A stretch of 64,000 bases of DNA. Source: Atriophallophorus winterbourni (lineage: Eukaryota > Platyhelminthes > Trematoda > Plagiorchiida > Microphallidae). Under the pieces are notes generated by a model, which saw only the letters and a list, made by a program, of their open reading frames with translations, did not search any database and was not told the DNA's origin. Within the stretch, counting starts at the first letter, position 1; every line of letters starts with the position of its first letter. A program made the position numbers and the translations under genes. The stretch lies in the NCBI GenBank assembly GCA_013407085.1, contig JACCGJ010023477.1, positions 62,001 to 126,000 of the forward strand, given 5' to 3'. Below, piece by piece: positions 34,280-47,016 of this stretch.

Positions 34280-35495
34280 CAGATTCATTGCAAACTTTCT
34301 TTATTTCACTTTAGCCAACGCTTATGCACAGCGCACTATTCAACCCCTTTGCGCAATACACCTTTTGTCATAGTCTCATAAAAGTCATCGATGCCAGAGT
34401 TTGTGGAGACCCCGAGGCTTGACCAAACTATTTGGAACAAGGCCATGGCGCGTAGAACAAATTAAAATTGTCAACGTCTTCAGAACTATGTGAGCAGTTT
34501 AGTCTTTGTATCACTAACAATTTCATTCAAACATACCCACGTTCAAAGAAATTGCATCAGCTTGTTCTTCGTCTCGTTGAGCGCAGTAATATGAAAAGCA
34601 CAATACTCAAGCGATCATAACAGAGCGCAAATGCTCACGCAGACCATTTATTGATTCGTGCAATACTGAAACTCACAAGACGCGATTTTAACATGCAACA
34701 ATGATTGATAAGCCAAGGATCGATGCTGGCCTTTTGCGCGAGTCTAATCTTACGGAACTATGTATGAGAAATTACCCAACAAGACTGCATAAACTCGTTA
34801 TGTCTTCCCTCTTCGACATTGAATGAGCAAATCAATTTAACTATTACATCTCAGAAGCTTTTTTTAAATTTGCCGGGGCGTCAGACAAGTGTCTTTGCAC
34901 GGATTCAACATTATCCGTTCACTGCCCAAACGTTTGAGAACACAAACTGCTGTTGGAAGAAGATTCAGCTATCGTTTCCCAACACACATAGTAGCTTTTG
35001 TCGAAGATATACCGCTTTTTCCGGCATTTATGGAATTTGGGATTGTATAAAATATGAACAAAATCAAAGTCCATAGTCAACGGACTGTATCACTTCCAAT
35101 TAGCAGTGTTGAAAACGGTCAGTTTCACATATCTGACCATTCACACTACTTTCTCACGATCGATTAATAGGATTAGCCATGACAAATTGTTTGTTCAAAA
35201 CAAGTTCTTTGTTTGGTCCCGACACCAGTGTAGCGAGTGGGTGGGTTTGGGAGGGACCGGAAATCAATGTGCCAGGTCTTTTCGGGTCAACAAGTCGCAG
35301 CTGGCAAATGGTTACATTTCGTTCCAACAAGAACCGCTAAACCACCCCGCGTTGCACACACGCACATCCAACGTGTATCGATTCATCCCTGAGGTCAACC
35401 TGACCAACGCTATTCGCGTTCACCCACCATTCCCAAATCACAAGATAATCCAATTGGTCAATGGTGTTTATTAAGCACAAGACAAATAAAGAAAC
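34280..35495. other. Unassigned; one 122-codon frame
   Basis: Mostly featureless. A plus-strand frame at 35106-35474 is locally GC-richer and contains QCSEWVGLGGTG and RFIPEVNLTNAIRV. I recognise no domain and see no splice context that decides the matter. It may be part of a repeat next to the inverted repeat at 35499. Confidence 0.3.
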
Positions 35496-35498
35496 ACA

Positions 35499-36120
35499 CC
35501 AATGTATTGTGGTGCTCACATTCACATCTCTTACACACCACTACCGGTTTCTGGCTGTTTGCCGTCATCAGGTGGAGACAGTATGATCAGGTTCAGTGAG
35601 GCTTGAAACAGTGGTGAAGTGTTAATCAATGTTATGCTTGGTGTTCACCTTGTGTTCGCCGAGCTTGCGTAGTTGTTCTTGGATGTTTCGTCATCAGGCT
35701 AGATGACATCATTAGCAAAACTTCTTTCCAAGAATTCTCGAGCGTGGCACTCAACAACAAATTCAATTAACCAGCATCTCCAACTGGCTACAACATATGG
35801 ACAAATGAGAAACCGCTCACGGAGAAGGCATAACATAAACTCGACCAATCCGCGGGAGTGACCGTGAACGGTCAGGCAAACAGTATAATAACCAACGAAT
35901 TCGAACTGCAAGTTTTGTTGATGATGTCATCTAGCTTGATGACGAAACGTCCAAGAACAACTACGCAAGCTCGGCGAACACAAGGTGAACACCATCCACA
36001 TTCTGAGCTACGAATATTTTCCTCTATTGCTGAATGTTATACTTGCATGCCACTGGTGTATAGAGTTCTTACCAGTAGTGGTGTGTAAGGGATGTGGATG
36101 TGAGCACCACAATACATTGG
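35499..36120. repeat. Long inverted repeat with hammerhead motif (PLE-like)
   Basis: The left arm 35499-35712 and right arm 35921-36120 are inverted copies around a 208-bp centre. The inner ends share GATGTCATCTAGC, then GATGACGAAAC and a run of about 45 similar bases ending AAGGTGAACACC. The outer ends share GTAGTGGTGTGTAAG and GTGAGCACCACAATACATTGG. The left arm holds a hammerhead motif at 35538-35575; the right arm lacks it. The centre has no recognised domain. Confidence 0.7.
35538..35575 (-). ncRNA. Candidate hammerhead ribozyme with palindromic stem III
   Basis: On the minus strand: CCAC, CTGATGA, a hairpin CGGC-AAACA-GCCA (GGC/GCC pairs; the closing C-A does not pair), GAA, the palindrome ACCGGT, A, GTGG. 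CCAC pairs with GTGG as stem I. All core residues (CUGAUGA, GAA, A-U closing stem III, A at the cleavage site) are present. A loop-less stem III can only form between two copies, so cleavage would need a dimer. This is the best-formed such motif in the window. Confidence 0.6.
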
Positions 36121-36209
36121 TCTTTTATATGCGCCTCGAGCTCTAGGCCAGTAATCACTTTGTGATTCTGTATTTGAATGAAACACACGCTTATCTTATA
36201 TATAGGCAA

Positions 36210-36800
36210 ACAAACAATTACAACGGTGATCCTCAAACATGTTTGTCTCGGTTGTCACTTCGACCTGATTTGGTAATCGATTTCGTGCCAACCTGTACAC
36301 TTCAATATGAAACGCTTTTGGTTAAGATTTCATTACGCACCTCCATGTCTTAATCGACCGAAAGAGAATTACAAAATATTTATAGCCTTCTATTGCATTG
36401 CACGAACTAGTCTAGGCGAAATTTCTGAAGCCATCGAAGCCACGTAATGAGTCCTAAAAGGTTCAATACTGACTCCAATACGGCTCCGATTACGCAATTG
36501 ACCATTTGCTTCCTCCGAACTCAGATGCTTTCATGGTAGAAAAATCAATAAGCGCATCAAAAACCACAGGATGACGAGGTATATATAGCAATAATGTAAA
36601 ATCTTCCAGGAATTAACAGAAACTGTCACCGTACGGTTCATTATCTATTCATTGAGCTTCGAATCGAAAGCTTCAACTGATTTCTTCGGACCAGATGTTG
36701 CATGTGAAACAAATTCTGACCGAGGTAAAAATGTCCGATGAATGTCGAATCGAGAAAGTGGGGTACTTAAAATTTTGAATGTCTGCGTTTCCGAGTAAGG
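36210..36800. other. No firm feature; possible RTE trace
   Basis: The 36650-36760 stretch weakly resembles the antisense of the RTE region at 57540-57620 (TTTCTTCGGACCAGATGTTG). Too diverged to assign. Confidence 0.25.
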
Positions 36801-36811
36801 GCCTTGAGATT

Positions 36812-37010
36812 TAATTCAATTAATTCAATTTAACGGTTTAATAAGCATATAGCATTACAAAAGCCACAGAATAATATGCGAATTACGAATAACATAAGTA
36901 GTATAAACGGGATTTGTTTGCTTTCTGAGCAGTTCAGGAATCAGGTAAAAATCAATTGGACAGAAACTGTTTTCGATCGGTTAACTAGTAAATGTTTGAG
37001 GGGATGATCG
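36812..37010 (-). mobile_element. CR1-A 3' UTR, solo insertion
   Basis: The minus strand has the CR1-A end: GAAAACAGTTTCTGTCC near 36975, CATATTATTCTGTGGC, and an ATTGAATTAATTGAATT tail at 36812-36831. No coding part remains. 37010-37985 has no recognisable feature. Confidence 0.75.
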
Positions 37011-39018
37011 TCCGTGTGCAAACTTTTAACTCAGCATAAGTTCACTCCGTATTCGTTTTTGGGTAAAAATATGTTGGCCATGTTATCACATTCGTTGCTG
37101 AACACGGTGATAAATCCTGTTAAGTAGATCAATATCATTCTTTAGGCTTGGATTGCATATTCAATAAGTTTTAAGTAAGTTGTGTACGGTATCGGTATCT
37201 GTCGTGAAACGCCTGAATATCCTAGTGAGTTATATATATTTGAGACCGAGGATTCTAGTACGAGCACGGATCCATGATTGCGAAGTTTTTGTGCGTTGCT
37301 TTGAGCTGGAATTGTGATTAACGGATACATCTACATTTTTGTTGTATTTTGTGTAGTGTAGACTTTTCTTGCTCTACTACATAATTCGTTAGTCCGCATT
37401 TTTTCATTGACGATAAATTCTTATTGTACATTTTTGGTATATTTTTGAACACTCACATAATACCATACCATGAGCAATTTTTTATAAGTAATGTTTTTCA
37501 CATCAAAAAATCACAGCTATTCCATAATCAACTTTCCAACTGCTGTGCGGTCGCATTATTTTACCTGACACTTCTGTTCATATCTTCACCGAATCGGCTC
37601 AGATTTATCCCATTCCGAAAATTCTGTGCTACTTTCGATCATATCTATCGGAATTTATTTGTTTTGCTCTTGTTAACGGATTCACTGCAATATTGACATA
37701 TCGACGTAAATATCTTAGTTTTCTCACGCGCGCAAACATTTCCCCATCGCTAACTATTCTACAGTTTTTGCTATTATTGCGAAGATCGCGTCGAACAACA
37801 CACTTCAGTACTTATTTCTGTATCCTACCTTGTGTGATTAACGATTTATAGTGGATTATTTGCTAAATGACGAAATCACGAGTTCCAAAGCAAAAACACC
37901 GACCAATCGACCAAACGTCCAAGCTCAGCCGAATAACCTACCTCAGGCTACCAACATTTGTGACCGCATCACGAGATCTAACATACGGACAAAAAATCGA
38001 TAGATCAAGCTGTGACAGCGACAATGAACCTACCTGACCTCTGTGCCAAGGGCCTGGATACGGCGAAGGCAACAATTGTTGCAATGGCCAGCCCAGCTGG
38101 TAGGACGAACCTCGACACGCAGAATTGTTCCGAGGTCACGTGCAATGCGTGTGAACAACCGGCGAGTAAATTCATAACGTGTTTTCTGTAATAGGTAAAA
38201 TCCAAGGTAAATGTGACCGTACTTTTGCCCTTGATTCGATAGCATTGATAAATAATGAAGAGGTTCCAGGCGCCTGCTGTGCCTGTGTTCGTTGCAGAGC
38301 CAAATTCTTGCACGATGCGGATAATTGAAGCAAAATTATAATTTCGAGTTGAACCTTCGACGTGTGGAGGAAATATTGGTGTGTACGCGAGTGATCACCG
38401 ATGTGAACAATCATATCGATACACCGATTTCGGAACCACCACTGAAGGTATCTGAGACTAAGCCTATTGTTTTGCCAAAAAAGAAAAAAGCAGGGTTAAT
38501 CCCGTTTAGGAATCAGTTAAAACGACCACGGAATTATGAAATTCTTAAAAAGGATATGCTGTTACGGTCGATCTCAGCTGTACACTCCAAAACTGCTGTA
38601 CCCGACTCACAAAGTCAAGCCTAAAATGGTTTAAATTAAAAAACTGACTTTCCGGTTCGCAAAAAGAACTCCCCATACGCGCTGAGCGTGATATGTACGA
38701 ACGTTAGCGAGTCCCAAGAAAGCCTGTTTGATAACAAACAGAAAGACGATCTCAAGAAATTATCTTAACTTTGCCACCTAATGCAAATTGACGCAGACAA
38801 AGTGAATCGTCACTCAATTTCAGCTCACATTGGTCAACCTCGGTTGCTGAAGGTAACACTGAATTGCGAGGCTGATATAGAAAAGTATCATCAAGTATAG
38901 TTCTACTTCGTGTACCAGAAAATACTTATCGAGCATCGATTCAGGAAACCGTAGAGCACGATGTCAAGCAGTGGCAATACAATGCGTGTTCTCTAGATGG
39001 CACCACTAAGTTCGGTCC

Positions 39019-39186
39019 ACGACAGTTGCTCCTTGACAATTGCTCCCCGACAATTACTCCGCGACAATAGCTCCTTGACAATAGCTCCTTGGTATATTTG
39101 CTCCTTGCCCAATTGCTCCTTGCCCAATTGCTCCTTGTCCAATTGCTCCTTGCCCTATTGCTCCTTGACCAATTGCTCCATGACTT
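39019..39186. repeat. Left terminal inverted repeat of the MULE, tandem subrepeats
   Basis: About eleven degenerate copies of a 14-17 bp unit (GACAATTGCTCCTT and variants such as GCCCAATTGCTCCTT). The first 35 bases pair with the other end at 47469-47503. Confidence 0.85.
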
Positions 39187-40410
39187 TTAGATCACGATCA
39201 GATTGGTTAACATTGCGACGAAAATAATTCATACAAGTGGAGACAAGTATTTTTCTTCTTTGAACATTTTAATAAAAATTGATTAAATTACTATAGATCA
39301 CTGTAATAACAATAACAATTACTAAGCCATGTGTTTTTCAGTGTTTTTCACAAAATCCTGGTCTCATGTCTGATAACTGCACACAAAAATATCACTGTTA
39401 TAAAACATCTTCCAAACTACTGTCTTGATTGTCTTCTCCTTCTTCCTCTGCAACAGAAGCCTACAAATTGTAGCAAAAGGCAATGCTCTTCAGTACACTC
39501 ACGGTGTCCCGACCCTGCTGACCTTCAAAAACTCTTTCAATTCTTTCTGCCAGTTTGATGTGTTTCTTCCTTTTTGGTGGTGGGGGCTGACCACTCAACA
39601 GCTGGGTTATTGTGTTTTTGTTTAACATCTGTTCATTTATGATGCTGTCAATGAATCTGAACATATGAGGGAAGAACGCTCCCACAAGGGACTGCATTCT
39701 GTTGTGCCAGACCTCGATACTGTTGTTGGTTTGTAGCATGTCTGGCATGGTGCGTTCGTACTGGTTCCACAGTTCAATGGAAACATGGGGGGCACGGCGT
39801 TTAGCTCCTTGCCGTCTTGGGTGGCCTCCCGATCCAGGTGTCTTCAAAAATAGTCAACAAAGCTCGCTCCATTCTTGCCATGCATGTGACGAAACTGGAT
39901 TTCTGTCAGAGTTTCCAATGCCCCCCAACAACTTGGTACGGGGGAAGAAAAGAAATGAAAAACGCAGGAAGACACCGAATCCAACATGCAAAAAGACCAT
40001 CCTCTTCAGCATAGGTGGTCGCTAATCCAAGTTGCTGACACTTCCTCAAGCAGCACTGACCCAGATGAAAGAAGCAGCCTGTCACTACAATGCCACGAAA
40101 CCCCTGTTCAAAAGCACGGATGGCAGCATTTTCAAAGTCACACATCAAGGTCGTCGGTGCAAGGTTTGGCTGCAGCTCTCTGAGAGCCTGTTTAAAAAAG
40201 AAAGATAAAAAGATAAAAGCATCAAAACGCATATGTGTCAGCAAAGGGTGAAAAATGTCATGAAAATAATGAAAATGATGAAAATAACCCTAACGCTTAT
40301 CATGCTGAATAAGATAATGGTATTATGTAACTGTAGAATCCAACGATATACTGCCGTTGTTTTTCCAGGCTGCAGTGCAAACACCACCGGCATCATGAGT
40401 CCTTGGCAGC

Positions 40411-43400
40411 AAATTCAAATTCAAATTCAAAGATTTATGGCTAAAAAAATTAATACTTCACAACACCAAAGGATGGCGGTATTAATAAAACATGAAAAAA
40501 TACAATAGTATAAAAGCAATAGAGAATATCAAATGTAAGGCTAACGAATGTTATTCTTTTGCATATGTAATTCGAATTTCACTTTAAACGCCGCCAGGCA
40601 AGGAGAGCCCACCACAGGTTGTGGTAGGGAATTCCAAAGATATGTAGCACGTATGGCGAAAAAATGGCGCCAACAGTCAATACGGGAACTTGGGACGTAA
40701 AGGGATAAGGTATGTCCGCGTGTCACTTTCCCATCACACACATCAAGCAAGTGTTTTAGTGGATGTCCTTCGGTAGACACAATTCTATAGGTCAGAATAA
40801 TATCGCGTCGTATCCTCCTTTGGGTAAAGTCGCATAGACCCAGACGTCGCAATCTTTCGGTGTACGGAACATTGCGAAGACCCATCACTAACTTTGTTGC
40901 TCTATGATAGATTTTATCGAAGAGAGCAATATCCTTTCGCAGCCAAGGAGCCCACACCTCTACTGCATAATCCATCGTAGGGCGAAGGTAGACATTCAGT
41001 ATCCTTGATAACGTTACCAGAGAGAATCTTCCAAATATTCTTCGAAAGATACCCAACAATCTGTTCGCCCGTCGATATGTGTTCTGGCAGTGCGCTGTGC
41101 TCTTCAGGTTCCTGCTAATCCACACTCCAAGATCTTTTTCTAACGAGCTCCATGCTAGGTTTTCAGTTACCAATCAATATGACCAAGGAACATTCTTGCC
41201 AAGATGGAGCATCTTACATTTTTGTATGTTGAATGACATGTCATTTATGGCCGCCCAATTCGACACGCTGTCCAAATCCGTTTGCAGTTTCTCACAATTC
41301 TCTGCAGAACTTATTGTCGTCCAAATGTTCTTATCATCCGCTAACAGGACCATTTGGACGATATGAGGGGGGTAAATCATATATGTACAACAGAAAGCGG
41401 AGCGGGCCTAGCACAGACCCTTGTGGGACTCCACTGGTGGTTTTGAACGTTTGGGATAGCGCTCCGTTAACTTTAACTCGGGCGTCGCGGTCTGACAGAT
41501 AGTCGCACAACCATGAGAGGGGTGGATCACATATTCCTAAACGCATCAGTTTTTGAAGAAGCAAATGATGATTGACTCTGTCAAAAGCTTTCGAAATGTC
41601 TAGGTAACAGACGTGGATGCAAGAACTTTTATCCATCTCCTTTGTCCTGTCGTCTAACGTGAGAAGAAGATTCGTGAGACAAGATCGGTGTGATCGAAAT
41701 CCATGCTGCGCTGGCGAAAACAAATTATGCGATTCGAAGTGTGCAACTATTCTTTCCGAGACTATACGTTCCATGAGCTTAGCAATAACAGGTGAAAGTG
41801 TGACGGGACGATAATTTGCAACGATCTGCAACCGGCTTTTAAAGATAGGTGTCATCACGCCGGACTTACAATCTTTCGGTAAAACTCCCTTAAGGAACGA
41901 ATAGTTAAACAGGCTGGAGAGCAGTTCACAAAGCTGACGGTGACAGAACCTGAGCACATCCGATGTGATGCCATCCGCTCCTGGGGATTTTCTTACCTTT
42001 AGTTTGAGCAAATGACTTGCAACAATCATTGGATTTATCGAAATATCGCACAACGTTTCGATTCCTGTTTCAATTGAACACTCAGAACGTTCCACTAATA
42101 CCTTTGGCACGAACACCTTAGAATAGTAAATTGCCAGAGCATTTTTGGTTTATAACGCTGTTTCAGTTAGTTTTTCGCCATTCTGGATGGGAAAAATACC
42201 TGGTTTGACTTTTGCTTTCGCGTTCATGATTTTGTATAATAACTTAGGGTTGCGTTCCATTTTCGATAGGAGCATCAATTGGTGCGCTTTCTTATCCTCT
42301 CGAATAAGCGCAGTCACTTTGTTGCGTAGTATAGGGAAATGTTGCCAAGAAGTAGAAGTAATTCAATGTAATTCAAGGTTTTTAATGGTCTAAAAAGCAA
42401 CAAGCTTAACAACAACCATAGGATGGTAAAAATTGAAATTTAAGTGTATAAACAATATAAGAACATAGATTAAACAGTATATAAGTGTTCTGGAAACGAA
42501 TAATGCAATAAAAATTCGTCTTATTTCGTTTTAAAGCCATGCAAGCTAGTGGCGTGAGCAACGGTTGAAGGTAAACTGTTCCAAGTAAAACAGACACGGA
42601 CAGAGTAAAAATACCTTCTACAGCTCAGGCGGGAATGGGGTACGACCAGCACATATTCATGAGTCCGATAATTCTTCGTATCCCTTAGAGTGAATAAATC
42701 CTGTAAGGGATGGTTCGGGGCATGGAATGTTTTGTAAAGTAAGATAAGGTCTCCTCTGATTCGTCGATAGGGAAAATCAAACAGATTAAGTTGAGCTATC
42801 CTTTCTTTATATGGTTTGTTTCGGATGCTAAGAACTAGTTCCGTTGAACGGTGATAGATTCGCTGCATACGTTCCACATCCCTCTTGAGACACGGAGACC
42901 ATGACTGCACACCGTATTCCATGACTGTTCTCAAGTATGTATTCATGATCCTTGGGAATATCTTGGGCGAACATTTCCCAAAATACACGTTTGAGTTTAT
43001 TTAGAACGCGTGTTGCTTTTTTAAAGGCACTGTTAGTTTGAAGTGATGTTTTTAAACTGAAGCATATCCAGACACCCAAATCTTTTTCTTCACTGCAATT
43101 TTTAAGGACATGCGAACCTATGTGATATGTGAACTCTACTCGATTCCCCACATTCATGATCCTGCATTTGTTGAAATTAAACGGCAGTTTGTTCTTCAAC
43201 GACCAGCTGTGAAGCGTATCAAGATCCTTTTGTAATAGCAGACAGCCTTCTGGACTACGAATGCTGCGCCAAATCTTTATGTCGTCCGCAAATAACGAAA
43301 TGTTACATCGAACAATTTCCGGTATTTCATTGACATAAACCAGAAAGAGGATCGGACAAAGGACTGAGCCTTGGGGAACTCCGCTAGTTGCTGCAATTGG

Positions 43401-46400
43401 TTTGGATTATGCACCATCAACACGTACCTGGTTAGTGCGATTTGTTAGGTAGTCATTTAGCCAATTCAGCAACTTTCCAGTGATACCAAGCCTTTCAAGC
43501 TTCTGCAGTAGTAGGGAATGGTCAACACGATCGAATGCTTTTGAAATATCAAGTAGCACGCGTGTATTGCTTGTCCTTTATCTACCGATTTTGTCCAATC
43601 ATCTAGCGTTACCAGTAAATTAGACAAACAGGAATAATTTCGTCTGAATCCATGCTGGTTCCTCGAAAGCAACAGATTATTCTCGAAGTGTTTCATTAGA
43701 TCGTCAACAATGAGTCGCTCAAGTAATTTTGAAATCACTGGTAACAGAGTAACGGGTCGGTAATTGGAAACATCGGAGCGATTTCCACCTTTGTAAATTG
43801 GAGAAATTATTCCTCGTTTCCAATCTGTAGGAATCACTCCGCTTGCCAGTGTTTGCTCGAACAAATAAGTGAGTGGTTTGTATAGCAAACTCGCAAATTG
43901 CTTCAATATTTTCGGGGTTATTCCGTCGGCCCCAGGAGACTTTCCGGTTTTAAGATTAAATAAACCTTGGAGGACGCGTTTCTCAGTGACACTTATTTCA
44001 CTTAGGGCAACCGTGTTTGAAAGTGTTGGATTTGGGCTGTTTATTGCATGTTCTATCGGGTTGAATACCGATGAATAAAACGTGGCTAAAGCATCAGCAG
44101 TTTCTGCTGCAGTTGTTGTTGGTCCAGCTGATGTGTTCACGGACGCTACTCCAGGTTTCACCTTAGCTCGATCGTTAACCGTACGATATAGTATTTCGGG
44201 GTTTCGCTCCATCATGCTTGATATCACATCTTGGAAGCACAACTTGTCTTGGATGACAAATTCGTTTACTTTGTTCCGCAGTAAACGGAATGTTTCCCAG
44301 GTCTCGGATGATGGGTTTTGCCGATGGTGTCGCCAAGCAATGTTTCGTACCGTTAACCACTTACGAGTTCGGCTTCTTACTATAAATTCAAAGTTTTTTC
44401 TTGAGTTCCTGAGAACAAATTCGGAGCTCACTTCGATTGAACTTTTGAGATTAGATATTAGCCATATCCAAAACTCATGTACGTTGCTGGTTTCCGGTTG
44501 GCAGTTTAACGAGTTTTTCAGAGCATCACTCAACGCCGGAGTGTTGATCCGCCTAACTCTTTTACTGGCATCATTTGTTCACTATTTGTTTGCTGAGTCT
44601 GCAGCCACGTTTCCGTTACGGCGATGATGTCTGGTGAACATCTAAGAAAAACTGCACGCAGTTCACCGATTTTGTTTCCGAGACATTGTGCGTTGGTGTA
44701 CATGCATTTCATAGTTGTTTTTCTCAACAAGGATGGGGTGTGGGGAAGAAGGCTAGTGGAGTGCAGAATATATGTTAGGCCGACTACTCCAGAGTCGGCA
44801 ACTGAAGGTTTTTTGCTTGCAGGGATGCTTGATCGTTTTGGGGTTGTACTGTTGGAACACAGTGATCTATCGTATCGGCTGAAATTGTTTCTGACACGTC
44901 AACAACTGATTGACTTGGTAGTGTTTCTATTGAACTTAGTGGTGCATCTATCTTTCCAATATTGTGTTTCGATGCACCTAGTCTAATTTCTCGCGGGATT
45001 ATTCTGCGGCCATTTTCCCAACGAGTTTTGACCGTGTTCAACATATCATTACGCAAGAACGTTATTTTAAGGGGCTTAGGACCGATGCCCTTATAATTCG
45101 TAGATTTGGGGATGTGGAACGTGTCCGTCACAGCTACATCATGCAAACCAAGTATATCACTGAGGAATCTCCATAGTAACTGATCGTGTTTGCGCTGCAC
45201 CGCTTTATCAGTTGCTCCATCAGCTTCTGGAACTCCCAAAAGGATTATAATTCGATCATCCCTCTGTTTCGTTTGGTTTTGTTGCTGGTCCTTTCGGGCC
45301 CTTTCCCACCAGGGCACATCAGCAAAGATCCTTGCAGTGGTCTCTGACCGCTCCTTACGCAGGAGAAATGCGAATAGTAAGATGTTTTCAAGATCCCTTT
45401 CAGAGCGAACCGTGATTCTAAGCAATCTTGGCTGGCCCAGATTTGAAGAAGTAGGTTTACGGCTTAGTCGTATTAATGATAGAGGTTCAACTGGCTCCAA
45501 GTCCATGTTGTTGCACAACCTTTTCCATTCTTCTTTATCGTGCTATAGCCTGTCCCTTAGTTAGGTGGCACTCGTTTCCTTTACGTTGGTGCAAATCACA
45601 CTTAGTCCATGGACTGAATGTACACTCTGTGTTTGGCGCTTTCGCTGGTTGCTGGACGTTTCAACTACCTTAGATCAAATACCTATAGTGTCCACTTTGG
45701 GAGTGTTTTGCACGATGACTTTGGGTTTTGAACCTAAGGGTTTTCGCTGATCCTTCAGGTGAGCAGGTGGCTTTGGCTTTGTATCTTTTTGCGAACCAGG
45801 GATGTTTTGGGCAGACAGGCCTTTAACAGTCGCATTTGTAAAGGAGGCCTTTTGATGAAAAGGACGCTCCTCAAGACACTCCGGAACAGTTGCTACAGCT
45901 GAACATTCGTGTTGAAAGATCGAAGATCTAGCGTTTATCTGACTGGTATTACCGTCAGTGGTTTCCGATTTATTGAAAAATATACTGGCAAACTGAGAAT
46001 TGTGAGTCTCTACCGATGTCATCAATGTTTGTATGGTAAGCTCTAAGCTCAGCATCCGATCATCCAGGTTGTTTGCTTTATGCTGCACCCACGCTGCTCG
46101 CTCCAGTGCTATCCACTTTTTTGTTCTGCTGCGGACAACAAAACGAAGTTAATCGACGCAGCTTTTCTGAACGATCTGCGAGTTCTCGTCTATCTTCATT
46201 TTCAGGAAACCTACAAGCTCGTTCCATTGCGAGTCAGGAGTTATATTGTCCTTCTGAAAGTGCGGAATCTGCACGAGCGATTTACTCAGAGCCAATTTAT
46301 TTACCCGTCGAACCACCCCATTCGGAATATGCGATTGCTGAGTACTACAAACATAGTCGAACACAAGCACTGAATGGTCGCTGAGACCCAGTGGAGCCTG

Positions 46401-46562
46401 GAATTCGATCGCTTCGATAGATTGTTCCTCCGACGTTAACACCAAATCCAAGACAGAGTGGCGGTGTGAACCTCTCCTCCGGGTGCATTTGTGAACATGG
46501 TTGTATAACGGGATTGAATCTAGTACCTCTCTAAATTGGTATTCTGGTGTTTGTGGGATGTG
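40411..46562 (-). mobile_element. CR1-C copy, split by a CR1-B copy
   Basis: The 5' part (46562-46085) is the endonuclease C-terminal half: YQFREVLDSIPLYNHV, SVLDLVLTSEE, GLSDHSVLVFDYV, then VRSRTKKWIALERAAW. It resumes at 42352 (TSWQHFPILRNKV) and runs through the RT. That includes KSPGADGITSDVL, SKAFDRVNHHLLLQKL and SGVPQGSVLGP in a 260-codon frame at 41334-42116. A frameshift near 41370 precedes LADDKNIW, a TGA sits at 41176-41174, and a 210-codon C-terminal frame covers 40541-41173. The tail is TTTGAA repeats at about 40411-40432. The element interrupts the MULE between SYTIH and MMPVVF. Confidence 0.8.
42362..46080 (-). mobile_element. CR1-B copy 2, near full length (innermost layer)
   Basis: ORF1: 46080-45675 (NLDDRMLSLELTIQTLM), a CTFSPWTKCDLHQ stretch near 45600, then 45518-44784 with WWERARKDQ, ILLGVPEAD and PLKITFL, all open. 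ORF2: the endonuclease starts at 44730 but loses 547 bp at 44577-44580. The linker and RT are open for 355 codons (44533-43466), with GKSPGADGITPK and a one-base deletion near 43555 at ACYL|ISK. FADDIKIW near 43290 is intact. The C-terminal domain is at 42988-42521 (YFYSVRVCFTWNSLP). The 3' end has TTTTTAGACCATTAAA, then TTGAATTACATTGAATTAC at 42362-42380. Confidence 0.85.
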
Positions 46563-47016
46563 TATTGTGTACGATTGATGGAATAAGCTGGGCGCCACTT
46601 TAAATGTTCCATCGGCAAACCAGTGTTGACTTTCAGAAAATAACATCAGATTTTCGTGGGTTGAGAAAATCAGAATGCGCCGAGAGCCAGGTCCAGAGTC
46701 GTGCAGAAGAAAGAGCTCTCCATCATCAAAGGTCTTGTAGTCATCAGGAATATTCAGATCATCCAGACTTGCAGGCAGTGGTGGGACCCGACCATTGCGG
46801 TTTCGCGTTCTTTGTATTTGTCTCTTAAGTGCCTGTTCTGTTGGCAAAGAAGCTGCTGTGACTTCAGAAACGCCTGTACACTGACTGGCAATGATCACCA
46901 TTATGGTTTCTTCTGTTGTAGACGCTTGTCTTTTGATGGAATCAACTACGTTCAGAACATTCTGGCGACACGCGTCGGGGGCATGGCCGTGCTCTGATGA
47001 CTTCAAGACTGTATTT

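Noticed and set aside
35690..35712. CTGATGACGAAAC on the minus strand (and 35935-35945 on plus) as a hammerhead core
   Set aside because: Only one base separates CTGATGA from GAAA, so stem II cannot form.
39019..39186. CRISPR-like short repeats
   Set aside because: Units are contiguous and degenerate with no unique spacers, and their inverse lies at the other end of the MULE. They are terminal subrepeats.
44082..44627. 181-codon plus-strand frame (also 45190-45564 and 25304-25666)
   Set aside because: Exactly antisense to the CR1-B coding frames on the minus strand. The peptides match nothing and are shadows.
23441..46080. Segmental duplication explaining the two near-identical CR1-B copies
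   Set aside because: Identity stops at element borders (26022 and 23440). Flanks are unrelated, so two insertions of one family are more likely.
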